The notes beneath the pieces were generated by a model. The model ran no database searches, was not told where the DNA came from, and saw nothing but the letters and a program-made list of their open reading frames with translations. The translations under genes and the position numbers were made by a program. 64,000 bases of DNA from Candidatus Liberibacter africanus PTSAPSY (GTDB lineage Bacteria > Pseudomonadota > Alphaproteobacteria > Rhizobiales > Rhizobiaceae): positions 308,501 through 372,500 of the forward strand of contig NZ_CP004021.1 of NCBI RefSeq assembly GCF_001021085.1, read 5' to 3'. Shown piece after piece: positions 1-11,681 of this stretch. How positions within the stretch are numbered: the stretch's first letter is position 1; each line of letters opens with the position of its first letter.

Positions 1-1234
1 ACAAAGAGCCTATATAATGACAGTCATAACCCTTATTTCTTACTTGTGCGAAGTACACTCTATCGGATTACGTAGTATAGCATTAACTGCTATTTTCATA
101 ATCTGCATCGCCCCTTCAGAAGTAATAAACCCTAGTTTTCAAATGTCTTTTGCCACAACTGCCGCCCTTATAGCCAGTAATTCTAGCTGGGGGAAAAAAC
201 GAAATAATCCCCATCCTCTTCTCAAAATTCTGCCAAACAAAGGGAAAATTGTGACCACAATAATCCAATTTTTCAAAGTGATTTTTCTCACATCCCTTAT
301 AGGAAGTTGTTCCGCTTCAATTTTTTTGATAAAACATTTTCACTGCATACCAATATACGGAATAATTGCAAACATCCTTGCTATACCAATATTGTCATTT
401 ATAGTTATGCCAGCAGGGCTTGTAACAGCCTTATCAATGACTTTTTCCACAGCAGAAATACCTTTATCTGTAATGGCTTGGGGACTCAATATCATCATTC
501 AAATCGCGAATACAATTTCAACAATTAGCGATGAATTATGTGTTGGAAGAATCCCTCAACCTGTATTCACAACTATGGTCATTGGATTTATATTATTAGT
601 TTTTTTAAAAACAAATATGCGCCATATTGGAACAATCATGATCGGAATTGCAATAGCTATCCTCTTCATTCTTCCTTATTTTCCGTCTCCGGATCTTCTT
701 ATATCTGAAGATGGAAAAATCGTCGCATTAGTAGACAATAATACCCTTATTTCAAGTAGTTATAATCATAATTATTTCATATTTTCCCAATGGAAATCAG
801 CTTTAAGCACCACATTCCACGAAACTCCTCAGAAACATCCAGAATATCTGCCGATCAACAATCAATTGTCTTTAAAAGAAACCCTTCAATCAATGAATCC
901 AAGAAAATTTCTCTGTATTAACAAGTCATTTTGTGCTGGGCTCCATCATAAGAGTGGCACAATTATAGGCGTTCTTAAAAGAAAAGATAAAATCCACTTA
1001 GCTTGCCAATTATCCGACATCCTTGTAACGAAAATAAAAAATATGAATTCCCAATTATGCAACGTTCCATTAATAATTACGCCAGAAATGTTGCATAAAT
1101 ATGGATCACTAGAAATAACGATAATCCCGTCCTCAAATGACCTCGACAAACCAAAATTTATTATTAAAAAGTCCATAGAAAGTCTTCTTCATCCTTGGAC
1201 CAAAAATAGAATACAGAAACCCTTTACACATTAA
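1..1234 (+). CDS. comEC: ComEC/Rec2 family competence protein, C-terminal part (5' end outside window)
   Basis: This is an inner-membrane channel-type protein of the ComEC/Rec2 family, which moves single-stranded DNA across the membrane during transformation. The reading frame is open to the left edge, so the true start lies outside. The visible part begins inside the competence domain: the Arg-Ala-Tyr-Ile-Met segment and the later PSFQMSF motif are typical of the family. Several hydrophobic helices follow over about residues 80-225, then a soluble C-terminal tail with little recognisable similarity. The next gene, lexA, is convergent. Family assignment is good; whether the protein still works in DNA uptake cannot be judged from half a gene. 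Confidence 0.85.
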   Translation, partial: QRAYIMTVITLISYLCEVHSIGLRSIALTAIFIICIAPSEVINPSFQMSFATTAALIASNSSWGKKRNNPHPLLKILPNKGKIVTTIIQFFKVIFLTSLIGSCSASIFLIKHFHCIPIYGIIANILAIPILSFIVMPAGLVTALSMTFSTAEIPLSVMAWGLNIIIQIANTISTISDELCVGRIPQPVFTTMVIGFILLVFLKTNMRHIGTIMIGIAIAILFILPYFPSPDLLISEDGKIVALVDNNTLISSSYNHNYFIFSQWKSALSTTFHETPQKHPEYLPINNQLSLKETLQSMNPRKFLCINKSFCAGLHHKSGTIIGVLKRKDKIHLACQLSDILVTKIKNMNSQLCNVPLIITPEMLHKYGSLEITIIPSSNDLDKPKFIIKKSIESLLHPWTKNRIQKPFTH

Positions 1235-1403
1235 AAAAACGTTGTTCAATCAACCAATATTAGTTGCAAATATGCAATTAATAAACTTAAAATACACCAA
1301 AGTATTTTTCCTGAACCACATTAATATAACGAAGCATGTCACATACATTAAATTAAAGATAATAACTATTGTGTGCGATATATAAAACTAGAGACAAATC
1401 ATA

Positions 1404-2087
1404 TCAGGCGCTCATATTCATCGGATATTGACGTATCAATCCTACTAGTTTCCCCCTAATCTTTATATTGTTCAGGTGAAAGATACGGGTTTTATACGCG
1501 GAATTAGCAGATTCTAAGGCTATAGAATCACCCTTTTGTCGAAACCTCTTAATAGCTGCCATTTGATCATCGAAAAACGCTAGGACTATATCTCCTGGAT
1601 CAGCAGACGTACTACTGAACATAACAACGATGTCGCCTCGCAAAATACCAACTCCGACCATAGAATCGTCTTTAACTTCAAGGGCATAATGATCACCCTT
1701 CTGCAACATTGTCGAAGGTACTGGAATATCGTGCATCCTATTTCTAACAGAATCAATCGATACTTCTGCGGCTATACAGCCCATAAAAGGAACTGTAGAA
1801 CAACAAAAATTATCCTCCTTTATATCCGAAGTAGAACTAAAATCATGCGCAAGTCGTGTAAATAATCTCATATTTTCTGGCACTTTAATAATTTGCAAAG
1901 CTCGAGCACGTTTTGGAATCCTGCGAATAAAACCCCTTTCCTCTAGAGAAATAATAAGACGATATATTCCTGATTTAGAAGCAATACTCAATGCTTTTTT
2001 CATCTCATCAAAAGATGGAGATATACCTGTAGATTCGAAATACTCCTGAATAAAATATAAAAGCTCCCTCTGCTTAAGCGTCAACAT
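1404..2087 (-). CDS. lexA: LexA repressor with altered self-cleavage site
   Basis: LexA represses SOS genes until RecA filaments trigger self-cleavage. The N-terminal winged helix (about residues 1-66) is very close to rhizobial LexA, including the SFDEMK and SKSGIYRLI segments. The C-terminal S24 peptidase fold keeps the catalytic Ser142 (DDSMVG) and Lys180 (AAIKRF). The scissile bond, normally Ala-Gly, reads Ala107-Glu108 (GCA GAA, 1764-1769). I chose the ATG at 2087 because a GAGGAG ribosome site lies just upstream; a TTG 18 bases earlier is in frame but overlaps that site. No alphaproteobacterial GTTC-N7-GTTC box is visible upstream. DNA binding looks intact, while inducible cleavage is doubtful. 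Confidence 0.93.
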   Translation of the reverse strand: MLTLKQRELLYFIQEYFESTGISPSFDEMKKALSIASKSGIYRLIISLEERGFIRRIPKRARALQIIKVPENMRLFTRLAHDFSSTSDIKEDNFCCSTVPFMGCIAAEVSIDSVRNRMHDIPVPSTMLQKGDHYALEVKDDSMVGVGILRGDIVVMFSSTSADPGDIVLAFFDDQMAAIKRFRQKGDSIALESANSAYKTRIFHLNNIKIRGKLVGLIRQYPMNMSA

Positions 2088-2311
2088 TTTAGGATTTCTC
2101 CTCAAACAAAATATTTACCTATATAACATATAAAAATACAGTAATAACAATAACAAAAATCAATTTTCTTTTTTATCTACGTCTATAATATATAGTGTTT
2201 AGCGAAAAAGATAGATACCTTTTTCTGATTCTATATTACGCACAGGATTACACACTCTGCATATATTATTTATCCACAGAATACGAAGAAAATAACCTCG
2301 ATTGGAATCAC

Positions 2312-4475
<2,164 letters not shown>

Positions 4476-4487
4476 TAAGAAATGCCT

Positions 4488-4503
4488 AGCCCAATATGGG
4501 TTT
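4488..4503 (+). terminator. Short hairpin after eno
   Basis: A CCCA/TGGG stem with an ATA loop, extended by A-T and G-T pairs, lies 12 bases after the eno stop codon. Only three T residues follow, so it is at best a weak terminator. Confidence 0.25.
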
Positions 4504-4591
4504 AATTGACGCGAACCATTTTATCATGCATCTATGTGAATGTTATTTAATTATACAATATTCTAATAAAATACTTTGATGGTCAAAATTT

Positions 4592-4912
4592 ATGAAAGCG
4601 TGGACAGGATATTATAAAAAAAATAAGTTTTATAGAGCAATTTTTCGAATGATAGCTTTTTGTTCTGTAGTTTATTTTACTAATCATGCTATAGGCAATT
4701 ATGGTTTGAAAGCAACTACAATTCTGGAAAAATCTCTCATTAAACGAAAGGAGTTTCTTTCTACTTTACAAGAAAATCGTTCTAAACTAGAACGTAAAGT
4801 CAAATTTATGAGTGATGGATCTTTGGAAAAAGATCTATTAGATGAAAAAGCGCGTTATAATCTTAACTTATCTCGCGGTGATGAAATTATTTTATTCTAT
4901 TCTGATTTTTAG
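4592..4912 (+). CDS. ftsB: Septum formation initiator FtsB/DivIC family
   Basis: This is a small single-pass division protein that, with FtsL and FtsQ, forms the subcomplex controlling septal cell-wall synthesis. The 106 residues show a short basic N-terminus, one hydrophobic segment around residues 17-35, a charged stretch able to form a coiled coil (about 45-75), and the family's C-terminal ending with DEKARYNLNLSRGDEII, matching the usual ER-AR-eLg-grpgEiv pattern. Its position between eno and pdhA is the standard rhizobial order. The family call is secure; the gene name follows the usual convention for this locus. Confidence 0.85.
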   Translation: MKAWTGYYKKNKFYRAIFRMIAFCSVVYFTNHAIGNYGLKATTILEKSLIKRKEFLSTLQENRSKLERKVKFMSDGSLEKDLLDEKARYNLNLSRGDEIILFYSDF

Positions 4913-4961
4913 ATGCAAGTCTATTCCTTGCCTGTAAAAGAAAATATATGATTGTTGCATT

Positions 4962-4992
4962 TGTATGAAATAAACGATGTATGAAATAAACG
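4962..4992 (+). repeat. Tandem direct repeat upstream of pdhA
   Basis: Two identical 15-base copies of TGTATGAAATAAACG occur with a 16-base period in the 155-base leader between ftsB and pdhA. They could be a duplicated regulatory site or replication slippage. Confidence 0.8.
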
Positions 4993-5067
4993 GTTCGAAC
5001 ACTGTTAATGTGGAGTAAGCTGACAAATAATATGTAGCAAAACAAGACGTGATGTTGGAGATATAAA

Positions 5068-6117
5068 ATGGCTCTTAATCCATCTGAATCTGCTAAAGAA
5101 ACTAAAACACCTTCAGCAGATATAGATATTCCTTTTTTAAAAGGATTTAAAGTTTCTGAATTTGATAAAAAACAAGAATTATCAGCATATAGATCAATGT
5201 TGTTAATTCGTCGCTTTGAAGAAAAAGCAGGGCAATTATATGGCATGGGGATGATAGGAGGATTTTGCCACCTCTGCATTGGTCAAGAAGCCGTTATCGT
5301 CGGAATGAAAATGTCTCTTGCAGAAGGCGATCAGATGATTACCGCATATCGAGACCATGGTCATATCCTTGCTTGTGGAGCAACAGAAAAAGAAATAATG
5401 TCAGAATTGACTGGTCGCCGAGGGGGTATATCAAAAGGCAAAGGTGGTTCTATGCATATGTTTTCTACTAAACATGGATTTTACGGAGGGCATGGAATTG
5501 TAGGAGCTCAAGTTTCTCTCGGAACAGGAATAGCGTTCGCCAACAAGTATCGTAAATCTGACAAAGTATGTGTTGTATGTTTTGGAGACGGAGCAGCTAA
5601 TCAAGGGCAAGTATATGAAAGCTTCAATATAGCAGCACTTTGGAATTTAAATGTAATTTATGTAATTGAAAACAATCAATATGCTATGGGCACTTCTGTA
5701 ACCCGATCATCTGCACAAACTAATTTATCCCGGAGAGGAATATCATTTAATATCCCTGGCATACAAGTTGACGGCATGGACGTGAGAGCTGTTAAAGAAA
5801 CAATGGATAAAGCAGTTGCATATTGCCGTAATCACAAAGGACCAATTATAGTAGAAATGCTGACATATCGCTATAGAGGGCACTCTATGTCCGACCCAGC
5901 AAATTACCGTGCTCGTGAAGAAGTAAATGAAATGCGTGCAAATCATGATCCAATTGAACAAGTGCGTAAACGATTACTAGACAACAAATGGGCTACTGAA
6001 GATGATTTAAAAGCAATAGAAGTTAGCGTACGTAAAATTATAAATAATAGTGTAGAATTTGCCCAATCTGATAAAGAACCTGATCTTGAAGAACTTTATT
6101 CAGATATTCTGGCTTGA
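5068..6117 (+). CDS. pdhA: Pyruvate dehydrogenase E1 component, alpha subunit
   Basis: E1 alpha binds thiamine diphosphate and, with E1 beta, decarboxylates pyruvate and passes the hydroxyethyl group to lipoyl lysine. The thiamine diphosphate motif is visible as GDGAANQG followed about 25 residues later by ENNQYAMGT. The YRYRGHSMSDP segment near residues 265-275 matches the conserved phosphorylation-loop region. The 349-residue length is typical. A GGAG ribosome site precedes the ATG. It is the first gene of a four-gene PDH cluster ending with lpd, and the tandem repeat in its leader is the only candidate regulatory feature seen. Confidence 0.96.
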   Translation: MALNPSESAKETKTPSADIDIPFLKGFKVSEFDKKQELSAYRSMLLIRRFEEKAGQLYGMGMIGGFCHLCIGQEAVIVGMKMSLAEGDQMITAYRDHGHILACGATEKEIMSELTGRRGGISKGKGGSMHMFSTKHGFYGGHGIVGAQVSLGTGIAFANKYRKSDKVCVVCFGDGAANQGQVYESFNIAALWNLNVIYVIENNQYAMGTSVTRSSAQTNLSRRGISFNIPGIQVDGMDVRAVKETMDKAVAYCRNHKGPIIVEMLTYRYRGHSMSDPANYRAREEVNEMRANHDPIEQVRKRLLDNKWATEDDLKAIEVSVRKIINNSVEFAQSDKEPDLEELYSDILA

Positions 6118-6134
6118 TCAGGAGTAAATAAGAA

Positions 6135-7544
6135 ATGCCGATTTTAGTAACTATGCCTTCACTTTCTCCTACAATGACAGAAGGAAATATAGCAGAGTGG
6201 AAAAAAAATGAAGGAGACTTTGTCAAACAAGGAGATATTCTTTGTGAAGTGGAAACTGATAAAGCAATTATGGAAGTTGAATCCGTAGACGAAGGAATTA
6301 TAGGAAAAATATTCCACCCTAGCGGAACACAGAATATACGAGTTAATACTCCTATCGCTGCTATTATCCAAGAAGGTGAAAGTACTTCAGACATTGATAA
6401 GGTCATCTCAGACAAGGTCATCTCAGAAAATGCCAATATTGTCACATCTTCAGTATTGAATGATACATTTTCTACTAGCAAAGATGATACCGTTGATCAT
6501 CAATTACCCCAAAATGATACTGAAAATCCTTCGCTTTCAAATGTCCCAACATCTTCTATAACCGTTCGAGAAGCATTGCGTGATGCCATAGCAGAGGAAA
6601 TGCGGCGAGACAAAGATGTCTTTATCATGGGAGAAGAAGTGGCAGAATATCAAGGGGCCTATAAAGTAACCCAAGGTCTTCTCAAAGAATTTGGCAGTGA
6701 AAGGGTAATTGATACTCCTATTACTGAGCATGGTTTTACAGGCATTGGAATTGGCGCAAGCTTTGCAGGATTAAAACCAATTGTAGAATTTATGACTTTT
6801 AATTTTGCTATGCAAGCAATTGATCAAATTATTAATTCTGCAGCCAAGACTCGATATATGTCTGGCGGTCAGATGACTACTTCTATCGTATTTCGAGGCC
6901 CCAATGGAGCTGCAGCACGCGTTGCAGCACAACATTCCCAATGTTATGCTGCATGGTATAGTCATATCCCAGGGTTAAAAGTCATCATGCCATACACAGC
7001 AGCTGATGCTAAAGGTCTGCTTAAATCCGCTATTCGCGATCCTAATCCTGTTATTTTCCTAGAAAATGAAATTCTCTATGGCAGTAGCTTTGAAGTTCCT
7101 TTGGTAGATGATTTGGTTATTCCAATCGGTAAAGCACGTATTCATCGTAGCGGGAACGATGCTACCCTCATTTCTTTTGGAATTGGGATGACATATGCCG
7201 TAAAAGCAGCGCTTGAATTGGAAAAAAGTGGTATAGATGTAGAGTTGATAGATCTGCGTACTATCCGCCCAATAGACTGGCAAACAATATTTGAATCAGT
7301 AAAGAAAACCGGAAGACTAGTAACTGTTGAAGAAGGATATCCTCAATCATCCGTTGGCTCTACAATTGCTAATCAAGTACAAAAAGAAATTTTTGACTAC
7401 CTTGACGCTCCTATCTTGACAATTTCGGGTAAAGATGTCCCAATGCCCTATGCTGCAAATCTTGAAAAAATGGCTCTTCCTAACGTGGATGAAATCATTA
7501 ACTCCATTGAATCCGTTTGCTACAAACGAAAGGCAACAAAATAA
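6135..7544 (+). CDS. pdhB: Pyruvate dehydrogenase E1 component, beta subunit with N-terminal lipoyl domain
   Basis: This is the partner of PdhA in the E1 tetramer. The first 80 residues form a biotinyl/lipoyl domain with the lipoylation lysine at K43 ([11 protein letters not shown]), followed by a low-complexity linker to about residue 140. The transketolase-like pyrimidine-binding domain then begins with [16 protein letters not shown], and the C-terminal transketolase domain follows. A lipoyl domain on E1 beta is a known arrangement in rhizobia, so the 469-residue length is expected. The linker contains a 15-base tandem duplication encoding DKVIS twice. The gene follows pdhA by 17 bases and runs straight into pdhC. 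Confidence 0.96.
   Translation: MPILVTMPSLSPTMTEGNIAEWKKNEGDFVKQGDILCEVETDKAIMEVESVDEGIIGKIFHPSGTQNIRVNTPIAAIIQEGESTSDIDKVISDKVISENANIVTSSVLNDTFSTSKDDTVDHQLPQNDTENPSLSNVPTSSITVREALRDAIAEEMRRDKDVFIMGEEVAEYQGAYKVTQGLLKEFGSERVIDTPITEHGFTGIGIGASFAGLKPIVEFMTFNFAMQAIDQIINSAAKTRYMSGGQMTTSIVFRGPNGAAARVAAQHSQCYAAWYSHIPGLKVIMPYTAADAKGLLKSAIRDPNPVIFLENEILYGSSFEVPLVDDLVIPIGKARIHRSGNDATLISFGIGMTYAVKAALELEKSGIDVELIDLRTIRPIDWQTIFESVKKTGRLVTVEEGYPQSSVGSTIANQVQKEIFDYLDAPILTISGKDVPMPYAANLEKMALPNVDEIINSIESVCYKRKATK
6396..6425 (+). repeat. 15-bp tandem duplication in the pdhB linker
   Basis: Two adjacent in-frame copies of GAYAAGGTCATCTCA encode [10 protein letters not shown] in the flexible linker after the lipoyl domain. 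The copies differ at one base. Confidence 0.85.
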
Positions 7545-7546
7545 TT

Positions 7547-8812
7547 ATGATACATACAATAACCATGCCTTCCTTATCGCCAACCATGAAAACAGGTAGT
7601 ATCAAAAAATGGAAGATAAAAAAAGGCGATAAAATATTTCCAGGAGACATCCTCTGTGAGATTGAAACAGACAAAGCAATCATGGAATTTGAGTCCGTAG
7701 ACGAAGGAGCAGTACATGAAATTATCGCCTTAGAAGGCACAGAAAATATCCCAGTAAATAGCCCTATATTAAGCATTGTAATGGACTATGCCCCCCCTCC
7801 TACTCCTGCAAAAGACAATCCTGTAGAGGTAGAAAAAGGATTTTCTGATATCCCTCTTATTTCTTTGGAAAAACAAAAAAGTCACAGAAAAAATAGTCCT
7901 ATTTCTTCACCTCTTGCACGTCGATTAGCAAAAGAACACGGCATTGACTTATCATCTCTTTCTGGATCTGGTCCACATGGTCGTATAATTAAAGATGATG
8001 TTAAATCTTTTATTGCACAAAAAACAAACGTTAACAAATTTCCAAGCACCCAAAATTTTGAATCAATTAATACGTCTGTTGATGATGATATCATAAAAAT
8101 CTTTGCCGAAGGATCATATGAAGTGATCCCGCATGATAATATGCGAAAAACTATTGCTTATCGTCTCCAGCAATCCAAGCAAACGATACCTCACTTTTAT
8201 GTATCTATTGATTGTAACATCGATAATCTTCTTTCCTTAAGAGAACAGATGAACCTGATAATACAGGCCAATACAAAAGACACTCCTAACAAAATTTCTG
8301 TCAATGATGTGATTATAAAGGCTTTTGCATTAGCAATGACAAAAGTTCCAGAAGCAAATGTCTCTTGGACAACAAATGCACTGATTCAGCATAAGAACAT
8401 TGATATCAGCGTTGCCGTCAGTATTCCAGGAGGAATCGTTACTCCTATTGTTCGTCAAGTAGATCAAAAAAGTATATCCAGTATTTCTCTTGAAGTTAAA
8501 GAACTCATCCAAAGAGCTAAACAACGGAAGCTTAAACCATCAGAATATCAAGGCGGAACAACTTCTATTTCTAATATGGGAATGTTAGGTGTTAATAGTT
8601 TTTGTGCTGTGATCAATCCTCCTCAATCAACAATTCTTGCTATAGGGGCTGGTGAAAAGAAAGTTGTTTTTAAAAATGGAGAAATAAAAGTGGCAACTAT
8701 AATGAACGCCACTTTATCAGCAGACCATCGTTCAATAGATGGAGCTATCGCTTCGAAATTATTAGCTAAATTTAAAGAGTACATAGAAAATCCCGTATGG
8801 ATGTTAATGTAA
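7547..8812 (+). CDS. pdhC: Dihydrolipoyllysine acetyltransferase (PDH E2)
   Basis: E2 is the core of the pyruvate dehydrogenase complex and transfers acetyl from lipoyl lysine to CoA. Domains in order: one lipoyl domain with K43 ([11 protein letters not shown]), a linker, a peripheral-subunit-binding domain (SSPLARRLAKEHGIDL through GRIIKDDV, about residues 120-155), and the catalytic CAT domain ending in the ADHRSIDG active-site motif. I chose the ATG at 7547, two bases after the pdhB stop; a TTG at 7517 inside pdhB is unlikely. Having one lipoyl domain here and a second on E1 beta is the rhizobial pattern. Confidence 0.96.
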   Translation: MIHTITMPSLSPTMKTGSIKKWKIKKGDKIFPGDILCEIETDKAIMEFESVDEGAVHEIIALEGTENIPVNSPILSIVMDYAPPPTPAKDNPVEVEKGFSDIPLISLEKQKSHRKNSPISSPLARRLAKEHGIDLSSLSGSGPHGRIIKDDVKSFIAQKTNVNKFPSTQNFESINTSVDDDIIKIFAEGSYEVIPHDNMRKTIAYRLQQSKQTIPHFYVSIDCNIDNLLSLREQMNLIIQANTKDTPNKISVNDVIIKAFALAMTKVPEANVSWTTNALIQHKNIDISVAVSIPGGIVTPIVRQVDQKSISSISLEVKELIQRAKQRKLKPSEYQGGTTSISNMGMLGVNSFCAVINPPQSTILAIGAGEKKVVFKNGEIKVATIMNATLSADHRSIDGAIASKLLAKFKEYIENPVWMLM

Positions 8813-8882
8813 CTATTTTTCTTAATTATCCTCTTTTAATATGCGCATACACTGTTCTTGTATAAACTAAAAGGATCCTTGC

Positions 8883-10343
8883 ATGGAAGAATCGGTATCA
8901 AATTTATATTATGATGTAATTGTAATCGGCTCAGGACCTGGTGGGTATGTTGCAGCAATACGTGCTGCACAACTTGGCTTTAGAGTAGCTATTGTTGAGT
9001 ATGCAGGATTAGGAGGTATTTGCTTGAATTGGGGATGTATCCCTACTAAATCTCTTTTACGCTCTGCAGAAATTCTTGATCATATTAAAAATGCAAAACA
9101 TTATGGGTTAAATATAGAAGGAAAAGTACAACCTAATATCAAAGATATTGTAAAACGTTCCCGTGACGTATCACATAGATTAAATCGCGGTGTAGAATTT
9201 TTAATGCACAAAAACAAAATTGATATTATTTGGGGTAGAGCTGTTTTAAACAATCCATCTGAAATCATTGTGTCGAAACCTTCTCAACCAATAGTTACGC
9301 CACAACATCCTATCCCTAAAAAAACTTTGGGAGAAGGAATTTATAAGGCTAAGCATATTGTTATTGCTACAGGAGCTCGCCCGAGAAATATCGAAGGAAT
9401 AGAGCCGGACGCTAATTTAATATGGACTTATTTTGATGCGTTAAAACCATCTAAAATACCTAAATCTCTTGTTATCATGGGATCAGGAGCTATTGGAGTG
9501 GAATTTGCTTCTTTTTACAAATCTTTAGGTGTAGATGTTTCTCTCATAGAAGTTAAAGACCGCATTCTCCCTGCAGAAGATGTAGATATTTCTCATTTTG
9601 TACAACAATCTCTTCAGAAAAAAGGCATAAAGATCCTTACTGAATCAAAAATTTCCAGTGTAAAAACAAAAGAAGAGACTGTATTGATTCAAATAGAAAA
9701 AAAAGATGGATCAAATTATTCTATGCAAGCTGAACGGCTTTTACTATCAGTTGGCGTCCAAGGGAACATCGAAAACCTCGGTTTAGATAAATTAGGAGTC
9801 AAAACTAACAATGGTTGCATTGTTGTAGATGATTATGGGGGCACGAACATTCCCGGAATTTATGCTATTGGTGATGTAGCAGGAGCACCGATGTTGGCTC
9901 ACAAAGCTGAACATGAGGGAATAATATGTATCGAAAAAATTGCTAAATTATCTACAGTTTCTCCACTCAATAAAAGACAAATACCTGGATGTACCTATTG
10001 CAATCCTCAAGTGGCATCTATTGGTCTTACCGAAGAGAAAGCACGAGATCAAGGATTAGATATTCGGGTTGGCAAACATAGTTTTTCTGCTAATGGAAAG
10101 GCTATCACACTTGGAGAAGATTCTGGAATAATAAAAACTATTTTTGACAATAATACTGGAGAAGTATTAGGAGTTCATATGGTCGGAGCAGAAGTCACAG
10201 AACTAATTCAAGGTTTTTCTATAGCAATGAATTTGGAAAGTACTGAAGAAGAATTGATGCATACTGTATTCCCACATCCTACACTCTCCGAAACAATGAA
10301 AGAAAGTATCCTAGATGCTTATGGAAGGGCTATTCATTCTTAA
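8883..10343 (+). CDS. lpd: Dihydrolipoyl dehydrogenase (E3)
   Basis: E3 is the FAD enzyme that reoxidises dihydrolipoamide and reduces NAD+. The N-terminal FAD motif is VIGSGPGGYVAAIRAAQ. The redox-active disulfide is Cys47/Cys52 in GGICLNWGCIPTK, the NAD-binding motif is MGSGAIGVEFASF, and the C-terminal catalytic His-Glu pair lies in FPHPTLSE. At 486 residues it is slightly longer than average because of an insert near residues 135-155. It closes the PDH cluster, 70 bases after pdhC, with an AGGATCC stretch as possible ribosome site. Confidence 0.95.
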   Translation: MEESVSNLYYDVIVIGSGPGGYVAAIRAAQLGFRVAIVEYAGLGGICLNWGCIPTKSLLRSAEILDHIKNAKHYGLNIEGKVQPNIKDIVKRSRDVSHRLNRGVEFLMHKNKIDIIWGRAVLNNPSEIIVSKPSQPIVTPQHPIPKKTLGEGIYKAKHIVIATGARPRNIEGIEPDANLIWTYFDALKPSKIPKSLVIMGSGAIGVEFASFYKSLGVDVSLIEVKDRILPAEDVDISHFVQQSLQKKGIKILTESKISSVKTKEETVLIQIEKKDGSNYSMQAERLLLSVGVQGNIENLGLDKLGVKTNNGCIVVDDYGGTNIPGIYAIGDVAGAPMLAHKAEHEGIICIEKIAKLSTVSPLNKRQIPGCTYCNPQVASIGLTEEKARDQGLDIRVGKHSFSANGKAITLGEDSGIIKTIFDNNTGEVLGVHMVGAEVTELIQGFSIAMNLESTEEELMHTVFPHPTLSETMKESILDAYGRAIHS

Positions 10344-10614
10344 GACAAGATCTGCTATAATAATCTTTGGAGAACTATTATACAATATTTTTTCATATGG
10401 TTTTGTTGTTTACGTTTGATCACTAAGAGTTAGAACATATGTTTCTACTAAATTTTAGGAATAAAACTAATGATTGTTTATTAAAATAGATTATTATCGT
10501 GTACTCAACAATTTTCTCATTGACTAAAGTAGATGATGTTTTTATCACCAAAAAATCATCTATCTGTTAATGATAAAGAGTTCTTTGTATTATACCAAAT
10601 TTATTGGAAGATTC

Positions 10615-11634
10615 ATGGTCACAGTTTTTGATACAGTCAACAAAAAAAAACATGCTTTACATGCCATTCCCAATAAAAAACAAGCTCGTCATCCTGAAAA
10701 AATACACAAGCCTGACACAGAAAAGATACAGAAGCCTGATTGGATTCGTGTGCGTGCACCCGTATCATCGTCAGGATATCAAGAAACTCATAAAATACTT
10801 CGATCTCGTAATTTAACTACTGTTTGCGAGGAAGCCGGCTGTCCTAACATCGGCGAATGTTGGAATAAAAATCATGCTACCTTTATGATTATGGGATCGA
10901 TCTGCACGAGAGCCTGTACATTTTGCAATGTTGCAACAGGGAAGCCACAATCATTAGACGCTCAAGAACCACAAAATATATCATGGGCTGTTAAAGCCAT
11001 GAAACTATCTCATGTTGTTATTACATCAGTAGATCGTGATGACTTAGAAGATGGAGGAGCACAACACTTTGCAGAAGTCATTTATGCGATCAGACAATAT
11101 TCCCCATCCACAACTATTGAAGTGCTTACTCCCGATTTTTTACGTAAACCTCATGCCTTAGAAACAGTTGTTTTAGCAAAACCTGATGTTTTTAATCATA
11201 ACCTTGAAACAGTAGCATCTAATTATCTAACGGTTCGTCCTGGTGCTCGCTATTTTCATTCACTGAGATTATTACAACGCGTAAAAGAATTAAATCCTTT
11301 TATTTTTACCAAATCAGGAATTATGTTGGGATTGGGAGAAACAAGAAATGAAGTATTGCAATTAATGGATGATTTACGTACAGCTGACGTCGATTTCTTA
11401 ACTATGGGACAATATCTACAACCAACACGTAAACATCATAAAGTAGAATCCTTTATCACTCCACAAGACTTTAAATCCTATGAGACTATTGCTTATAGCA
11501 AGGGATTTTTAATGGTTTCTGCTAGCCCCCTCACTCGTTCTTCTTATCATGCAGGCGATGATTTCTTACGTCTAAAAGAAGCGCGCAAAAAAATCACATA
11601 TGAAAATAAATCCATTAAAGTATCGCAAAATTGA
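10615..11634 (+). CDS. lipA: Lipoyl synthase
   Basis: This radical-SAM enzyme inserts two sulfurs into protein-bound octanoyl groups to make lipoyl cofactors for PdhB and PdhC. Both iron-sulfur sites are present: the auxiliary cluster Cys71, Cys76, Cys82 ([12 protein letters not shown]) and the radical-SAM cluster Cys97, Cys101, Cys104 (CTRACTFC). The C-terminal RSSYHAG serine ligand is also there. I prefer the ATG at 10615, preceded by GGAAG; another ATG at 10570 would add 15 residues. The N-terminus carries an imperfect duplication ([15 protein letters not shown]), lengthening the variable leader. Its place after lpd makes physiological sense. Confidence 0.95.
   Translation: MVTVFDTVNKKKHALHAIPNKKQARHPEKIHKPDTEKIQKPDWIRVRAPVSSSGYQETHKILRSRNLTTVCEEAGCPNIGECWNKNHATFMIMGSICTRACTFCNVATGKPQSLDAQEPQNISWAVKAMKLSHVVITSVDRDDLEDGGAQHFAEVIYAIRQYSPSTTIEVLTPDFLRKPHALETVVLAKPDVFNHNLETVASNYLTVRPGARYFHSLRLLQRVKELNPFIFTKSGIMLGLGETRNEVLQLMDDLRTADVDFLTMGQYLQPTRKHHKVESFITPQDFKSYETIAYSKGFLMVSASPLTRSSYHAGDDFLRLKEARKKITYENKSIKVSQN
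10696..10743 (+). repeat. Imperfect 24-bp tandem repeat in lipA
   Basis: Two in-frame 24-base units encode EKIHKPDT and EKIQKPDW in the non-conserved N-terminal leader of lipoyl synthase. Confidence 0.7.
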
Positions 11635-11681
11635 ATGATTCAATACGATAAAACAATATTTTAAAGGTTTATATTGGTATT

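Noticed and set aside
2088..2105. TTG start for lexA
   Set aside because: It overlaps the GAGGAG ribosome site of the ATG at 2087, and family alignments begin at that ATG.
2195..2311. N-terminal extension of kdsA from a GTG
   Set aside because: The extra 39 residues do not match KdsA proteins; the ATG at 2312 gives the normal length.
4978..5010. GGTTCGAAC resembling a tRNA T-arm near 4991-4999
   Set aside because: No acceptor, D or anticodon arm can be formed around it; the flanks are the tandem repeat and AT-rich leader.
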